From assembly GCF_003812745.1 (NCBI RefSeq), contig NZ_CP033831.1, positions 496,001 through 560,000 on the forward strand: DNA of 64,000 nt. Direction: 5' to 3'. Both the position numbers and the translations under genes were made by a program. This document shows, in pieces, positions 59,442 to 64,000 of the stretch. Under the pieces are notes generated by a model. It was given only the letters and a program-made list of their open reading frames with translations, was not told the origin of the DNA and ran no database searches. Numbering within the stretch: position 1 is the first letter of the stretch; each line of letters begins with the position of its first letter. Source of the stretch: Serratia sp. FDAARGOS_506 (GTDB taxonomy: Bacteria > Pseudomonadota > Gammaproteobacteria > Enterobacterales > Enterobacteriaceae).

Positions 59442-61594
59442 CAGGCACTCTCCGGCTGTTCGGCCATATGACGCAGGGTGACGAAATCGGGTTTGCCGCT
59501 GCCGAGCACCGGCAGCGTTTTCAGCAGGCGAATATCGCGTGGTACCGCCAATTCCGGGCTGCCCAGCTCACGCGCCACCCGCAGCAAGGCTTCGCGGGTG
59601 ATGGCGGGATCGGTGGTGAACAGCACCAGCGCCTCGCCTTTGCTGCTGTCGCTTTTGGCCGTGGCAGCATGCAGTTTTTCCGGCGACAGCCGCTGCGCCA
59701 GCAATTCGACGCTCTCCAGCGACACCATCTCGCCCGCCAGCTTGGCGAAGCGCTTCACGCGCCCGCGAATGGTGCAGTAACCCTGCTCATCCAGGCTGAC
59801 GATATCGCCGGTGTCATACCAGCCCGGCTGCAGCACGCCGTTCGCATCCTCCGCCGCCGGCGGTTCCAGCTCGCCGGGGCGTTCAACCCGCAGATAACCT
59901 TTCATGATATTCGGCCCCTTCAGCTGCAGGCGGCCGCCGTTATCAATACCCGGCACCGCGATCAGACGCGCCTCCATCTGCGGCATGATGCGGCCGACGG
60001 TACCCACCTTGGTCGCCAGCGGCACGTTAATGGAGACCACCGGCGCGCACTCGGTCACGCCATAGCCTTCCAGAATGCGGATGCCGTATTTGTCCTGGTA
60101 GATCTGTTTGGTGCTGTCCGCCAGTTTCTCCGCGCCGGCTACCACGTAGCGCAGGCGGGCGAAATCATACGGATGCGCAAAGCGCGCATAGTTGTTGAGG
60201 AAGGTCGCCGTACCGAACAGTACCGTGCAGTTGCGGTCATACACCAGCTCCGGCACCACGCGATAGTGCAGCGGGCTGGGGTAGAGAAAAATGCGGCTGC
60301 CGGTGATTAGCGGCGTGAGCAACCCCACCGTCAGGCCGAATGAGTGGAACAGCGGCAGCGACGACATGAAGCGGTCGCGCGGCGTGAAGTCGGCGATGGT
60401 GCGAATTTGTTCTACGTTGGCCAGCAGGCTGGCGTGTGAATGCACCACGCCCTTGGGATGGCCTTCGGAACCGGAAGTGAACAGGATCAGCGCCGCGTCC
60501 TCCGGGCGTTGCGGCAACGCCGCGCGCTGCGGCTGCAGCAAATGCCGCAAAATCCACAACTTGTCAGCCAGCGTGACGGTATCCTTCAAATCTTCCAGAT
60601 ACACCCAGTTAGCCTGCGTCACCTGCTCCGGCAGGTGGGTCAGCTTGCCCTTCTCCAGAAACTGGCGCGAAGTGACGATGGTCTTGATACCGGCGGCGAG
60701 CATCGCGCTGTTCAGGCCGTTGGCGCCGGCGGTGTAGTTGAGCATCGCCGGGATGCGGTTGCGCAGCGAAGCGCCGAAGATCGCCGCTGCGGTGATGGTG
60801 GCGTTCGGCAACAGCAGCCCGACGTGTTCCCCTTCTGCGGTAAAGCGCTGCAGAATGCGGCTGACGCCCAGCGATTTCTTGATCAGCGTCTGGTAGCTGT
60901 CTTCCTTGAAAGCGATATCTTCGATGCAGGCCTTGCGGCGCCCGTAGCGGTGCTGCGCCGCCAGCAAAGCATGGAACAGCGTTTGCGGCTCGCGCGTGTC
61001 CATCCGCGCCCGCATCATGATCTGCATCAGCCGATCGCCCGCCAGCGCCCGGCGTTCACGCGCGCGCGGCGCTTCCGGCATTGGCAGCGTGGTTGGCGGC
61101 AAGATGCGGATGCTGATTTGTGGGAACCAGCGGATCTTGAACACCCCGGCCATGCGGCCGAACGGGCTGAATTCGGGGCCATCGATCCGCACCGGCACCA
61201 CGGTGGCGCCCGACTTGGCGGCGATAAACGCCGCGCCGTCGTAGATTTTCATCAGTGCGCCGGTCACGGTGATGCGCCCTTCAGGGAACACCACGATCGG
61301 TCGCCCCTGCTCGACCATGCGTACCAGCTGTTTGATGGCCATCGGCTTGGTGGGATCGAGCGAGACGAAATCGATGTAGGGCCGCAGCCAGCGCATAAAC
61401 CAACTCTCGCCGATGCTGGCGTAAACCGCAAACACCGGTTTAATCGGCAGGAACAGCGCCAACAGCACACCGTCGAGGAAAGAGACGTGATTCGGCGTAA
61501 TCAGCAATTTTTGCCGCTCGAAGTGCTGGACGTCTCCTTCGACCCGAACCCGAAACAGCAGGCGAAACAGCGCGCGCAGCAGTGAAAAGATCAT
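59441..61594 (-). CDS. aas: Bifunctional acyl-ACP synthetase/2-acyl-GPE acyltransferase
   Basis: This 717-residue inner-membrane enzyme re-acylates lyso-phosphatidylethanolamine. The N-terminal PlsC domain has NHVSFLDG (the HX4D motif) and VFPEGRIT; the C-terminal domain is an AMP-forming acyl-ACP synthetase with [17 protein letters not shown] and [13 protein letters not shown] chose the ATG at 61594 ([18 protein letters not shown]), matching E. coli Aas (719 residues) and just after a GAAGGG ribosome site; the frame is open to 61693. It is followed by lplT and lies downstream of the Omr-type sRNA. Confidence 0.95.
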   Translation of the reverse strand: MIFSLLRALFRLLFRVRVEGDVQHFERQKLLITPNHVSFLDGVLLALFLPIKPVFAVYASIGESWFMRWLRPYIDFVSLDPTKPMAIKQLVRMVEQGRPIVVFPEGRITVTGALMKIYDGAAFIAAKSGATVVPVRIDGPEFSPFGRMAGVFKIRWFPQISIRILPPTTLPMPEAPRARERRALAGDRLMQIMMRARMDTREPQTLFHALLAAQHRYGRRKACIEDIAFKEDSYQTLIKKSLGVSRILQRFTAEGEHVGLLLPNATITAAAIFGASLRNRIPAMLNYTAGANGLNSAMLAAGIKTIVTSRQFLEKGKLTHLPEQVTQANWVYLEDLKDTVTLADKLWILRHLLQPQRAALPQRPEDAALILFTSGSEGHPKGVVHSHASLLANVEQIRTIADFTPRDRFMSSLPLFHSFGLTVGLLTPLITGSRIFLYPSPLHYRVVPELVYDRNCTVLFGTATFLNNYARFAHPYDFARLRYVVAGAEKLADSTKQIYQDKYGIRILEGYGVTECAPVVSINVPLATKVGTVGRIMPQMEARLIAVPGIDNGGRLQLKGPNIMKGYLRVERPGELEPPAAEDANGVLQPGWYDTGDIVSLDEQGYCTIRGRVKRFAKLAGEMVSLESVELLAQRLSPEKLHAATAKSDSSKGEALVLFTTDPAITREALLRVARELGSPELAVPRDIRLLKTLPVLGSGKPDFVTLRHMAEQPESA

Positions 61595-61657
61595 GCCCTT
61601 CTCCCTTGGCCATGGAGGCGTAAATCGTTGTAGGGAAAAGGATACTATATGGCAGGC

Positions 61658-61751
61658 AAAAAAAAACCTACGCATCCGCGTAGGTTGGTGCAATTGAAAA
61701 TGGCTTCAACATACAGAGTATGCTGATTTCTCACCAATCAATACCTCTGGG
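61658..61751 (-). ncRNA. omrA: OmrA/OmrB-type small RNA
   Basis: Read on the minus strand, this stretch begins CCCAGAGGTATTGATTGGTG, the same 5' seed as E. coli OmrA and OmrB, and ends CACCAACCTACGC-GGAT-GCGTAGG followed by nine T residues. Both E. coli sRNAs share these ends and lie at the same place next to aas. OmrA/B are OmpR-activated, Hfq-dependent and repress outer-membrane protein, csgD and ompR mRNAs. The middle part differs. A TAGAGT -10 lies 8 to 13 bases upstream of the start. The choice of the name omrA rather than omrB rests on the seed sequence. Confidence 0.9.
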
Positions 61752-61942
61752 ATCACCTACTCTAGAGAGATGGCGTGCAGGAAACTACCGGCGAATCGCA
61801 AGAGTTCTGCTCCAAATGCAACCAGCTGTAAATTTCCCGCGATCTGCTGTAATAACTCAATGAAACTTAAACCTTCCCGCAGCGGCGAAAAAACAAATAT
61901 AGCAACGACGTAGAGCCGGTTATCCCGACGTGAAATATTCAT
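61752..61942 (-). promoter_or_regulatory. Promoter region of the Omr-type sRNA
   Basis: This 191-base spacer lies between the molybdoenzyme gene and the sRNA. Its proximal part carries TAGAGT at the -10 position but no good -35, as expected for an activator-dependent (OmpR) promoter. A 61-codon reading frame covers it, but I see no support for it as a gene. Confidence 0.5.
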
Positions 61943-64000
61943 TCATCGCGCGCTGACTTCCACCAGGCAACTCATGGCATTCGGCCCCTGCGTCAACGGC
62001 GAAGTGCCGATATCCAGCGTCAGTACGTTCGGGTTGCCCGCCTGCTCAATCGGCTGACGCTGTGCGCCAAAACCCGGATCGAACCAGGCGCCGGTCGCCA
62101 TCAACACCACCCCGCGCGTCACGCCATCGGTGAGCGATGCTCCCGCCAAGCAGCTGCCGCGCGCGTTGCTGACCAGCACCTCCGCGCCGTCCACGACGCC
62201 GCGCTGCGCCGCGTCGTCCGGATGCATATACAAGGTTTCGCGCCCGGCGGTCTTATTGCTCTGCGCCAGCGGCGCCGGATCCATCTGGCTGTGTAGACGA
62301 TCGCTCGGTTGAATGGAGATCAGATGCAGCGGCCAGGTTTTGGCCTGCGGCGCCCCCAGCCACTCCACCGGCGGCCGCCACTGCGGATGCGGCGCGAACT
62401 CCTCATAGCGATAACCGGCGATTCGTTCGCTGAACAGCTCGATCTTGCCGCTGGGCGTGTGCAGCGGGTGCGCCTGCGGATCGGCGCGAAACGCGTCGAA
62501 AAACACGAACTCCTTGGCGGGTGCGGGCAGTTCTACATAGCCCCGGTGCCAGAAATCCTCAAACTCGGGCCAGGCGACGCCGGCGCGCTGCTGCGCTACG
62601 CCGCATTGCCGGTAGATATCTTCGATCCAGGCCCGCTCGTCGCGATTTTCAGTAAAGCGTTCGCGATAACCGAGCCGCTCAGCCAGATCGGCGAAGATAT
62701 CGAAATCGTTGCGCGCCTGATGCTGCGATGCAATCGCCTGATGCATCGCCAGCACGTAGCGATCGCGCGAGGAGCCGCCGATGTCGTTACGCTCCAGCGA
62801 ACTGGTGACCGGCAGCACGATGTCTGCCATTTTAGCCGCCGCCGTCCACCAGATATCTTGTACGATCACCGTATCCGGCTTCTGCCAGCCTTCCACCAGC
62901 CGGTTCAATTGCTGATGGTGGTGGAACGGGTTGCCACCGGCCCAGTGCACCAGGTGGATATCCGGGTAATGCCGCGTCTCGCCACAAAATTGGTAGGCTT
63001 CCCCTGGGTGCAGCAGCATGTCGCAGATACGCGCCACCGGGATCGCCAGTCCGGCCGGGTTTTCTCCCACCGGCATGGTCGGCGCTGGCGTGTCCACACG
63101 CGGATTACCAACGCCGTTCATCGAGCCGTGGCCGAAGGAAAAACCGCCTCCCGGCAATCCCACCTGACCCAACATCGACGATAACGCGATCATCATCCAG
63201 TAAGGCTGCTCGCCGCGATGCGCACGCTGCACCGAGTAAGAGCAGGTGATGAAACTGCGCACCCCGATCAGCTGCCGCGCCAGTCGCGCGATGCGCGCCG
63301 CTGGAATGCCGGTAATGGCGCTGGCCCAGGCCGGCGTTTTCGCCACGCCGTCGCTCACGCCGTTCAGGTAATCCGCCAACTGTTGATAGCCTACGCAGTG
63401 GCTGTGCAGGAAGGCTTCGTCCTGCGCACCCAACTGCTGAATTTCGTAAGCCAGCGCCAGCATCAGCGCCACGTCGGTGTTCGGCCTAATGGGGATCCAT
63501 TCCGCATTGACGAACGCGGGGCAATCATCGCGCATCGGGCTGATGTTGATTATCGGCGTGCCCTTCTGTGCCAGCTTTTGCAGCCAGGGTTTGAGCGCAT
63601 GCTCCGCCGCACCGCCGGAAGAGACCTGGGCATTTTTCAGCGCCAGCCCGCCAAACGCCACGAACAGCTCGCAATGTTCCACCACGCTCGGCCAACTGGT
63701 GACGCGCCCGGTCAACGGCGAGAAGGTGCCGATCACATACGGCAGGAAAAACTGCGCCGCGCCCCAGCTGTAGTTGCCCTGCTGATCGACCCCGCCGCCG
63801 CCGCTGAAATAAAACCGCCGCACCAGCGAGCGCGCATGATGCAAACGCCCGGCCGACGACCAGCCATAAGAGCCGGTAAACAGCCCGGAGGCGCCGTAGC
63901 GATCGCGCACCCGGCGATTCTCCTGCGCCACCAAATCGAGCGCCAGTTCCCAGTCCACCTCGACGAAGTCTTCCTTGCCGCGCAGCGTACGGTCGCTGCC
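61943..64000 (-). CDS. Molybdopterin oxidoreductase of the DMSO/TMAO/biotin-sulfoxide reductase family (5' end outside window)
   Basis: The visible 685 residues are most of a molybdoenzyme with the bis-MGD fold. Segments typical of the TorA/BisC/DorA group are GLFTGSYGWSSAGRLHHA (with the Ser likely to ligate Mo), GDYSWGAAQ-like GNYSWGAAQFFLPYV, the VVLPVTSSLERNDIGG motif, and the C-terminal NARGSCLAGASLTDGVTRGVVLMATGAWFDP dinucleotide-binding domain. The frame runs off the window end, so the first part, any Tat signal and the true start are missing. Substrate is uncertain: biotin sulfoxide, TMAO or another S/N-oxide. In E. coli galR lies beyond omrAB here, so this is a lineage difference. 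Confidence 0.88.
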   Translation of the reverse strand, partial: GSDRTLRGKEDFVEVDWELALDLVAQENRRVRDRYGASGLFTGSYGWSSAGRLHHARSLVRRFYFSGGGGVDQQGNYSWGAAQFFLPYVIGTFSPLTGRVTSWPSVVEHCELFVAFGGLALKNAQVSSGGAAEHALKPWLQKLAQKGTPIINISPMRDDCPAFVNAEWIPIRPNTDVALMLALAYEIQQLGAQDEAFLHSHCVGYQQLADYLNGVSDGVAKTPAWASAITGIPAARIARLARQLIGVRSFITCSYSVQRAHRGEQPYWMMIALSSMLGQVGLPGGGFSFGHGSMNGVGNPRVDTPAPTMPVGENPAGLAIPVARICDMLLHPGEAYQFCGETRHYPDIHLVHWAGGNPFHHHQQLNRLVEGWQKPDTVIVQDIWWTAAAKMADIVLPVTSSLERNDIGGSSRDRYVLAMHQAIASQHQARNDFDIFADLAERLGYRERFTENRDERAWIEDIYRQCGVAQQRAGVAWPEFEDFWHRGYVELPAPAKEFVFFDAFRADPQAHPLHTPSGKIELFSERIAGYRYEEFAPHPQWRPPVEWLGAPQAKTWPLHLISIQPSDRLHSQMDPAPLAQSNKTAGRETLYMHPDDAAQRGVVDGAEVLVSNARGSCLAGASLTDGVTRGVVLMATGAWFDPGFGAQRQPIEQAGNPNVLTLDIGTSPLTQGPNAMSCLVEVSAR

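Noticed and set aside
61757-61942. 61-codon open frame between the molybdoenzyme gene and the Omr sRNA
   Set aside because: It has no ribosome site beyond the preceding stop region, no family resemblance that I can recall, and it covers the expected sRNA promoter.

Overview
The window looks like a core chromosomal segment of an enterobacterium close to Serratia (high G+C; protein lengths and gene order typical of Yersiniaceae/Enterobacterales). I infer the genus from protein similarity recalled from E. coli and relatives and from overall composition, not from a database search. Almost every gene is a recognisable housekeeping gene. There are no insertion sequences, phage genes, CRISPR arrays or rRNA operons. 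The most informative non-coding content is four regulatory or structural RNAs (csrB, gcvB, an OmrA/OmrB-type sRNA, the rpsB leader), a triple initiator-tRNA cluster, and a DnaA-box cluster at the position of the DnaA-reactivating locus DARS2.

Layout. Positions 1-9236 hold the E. coli '4-minute' translation block: dxr (cut by the window edge), frr, pyrH, tsf and rpsB on the minus strand, then divergently map, glnD, dapD and yaeH. At about 9.2 kb this joins a block found near 63 minutes in E. coli: yqcA and truC, yqcC, csrB, syd, queF, ppnN, xni, rlmM, ygdD, gcvA/gcvB, ygdI, csdA-csdE, tcdA, mltA, the metZWV-type tRNAs, amiC, argA, recD-recB-ptrA-recC, ppdC-ygdB-ppdB-ppdA, thyA-lgt, ptsP-rppH, the DARS2-like spacer, mutH, ygdQ, ygdR, tas, lplT-aas and an Omr-type sRNA. 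The window ends inside a molybdopterin oxidoreductase gene.

Differences from the E. coli order are few. A pbpC plus giant alpha-2-macroglobulin (bA2M) pair separates truC from yqcC. An MFS transporter gene sits between yqcC and csrB. Only one Omr-type sRNA is present instead of two, and a molybdoenzyme gene lies where galR is found in E. coli.

Functionally, the left part serves translation (EF-Ts, S2, RRF, Met aminopeptidase), UMP and isoprenoid synthesis, nitrogen sensing (GlnD; PtsP on the right) and lysine/peptidoglycan precursor synthesis. The middle serves envelope maintenance (PbpC, bA2M, MltA, AmiC), RNA modification (TruC, QueF, RlmM, TcdA), sulfur mobilisation (CsdA-CsdE) and post-transcriptional control (CsrB, GcvB). 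The right part serves double-strand-break repair (RecBCD), mismatch repair (MutH), replication timing (DARS2), mRNA decapping (RppH), lipoprotein acylation (Lgt) and lysophospholipid recycling (LplT-Aas). I see no clearly undescribed multigene system; the findings list the lineage-specific insertions, regulatory elements and rearrangement points that merit a second look.
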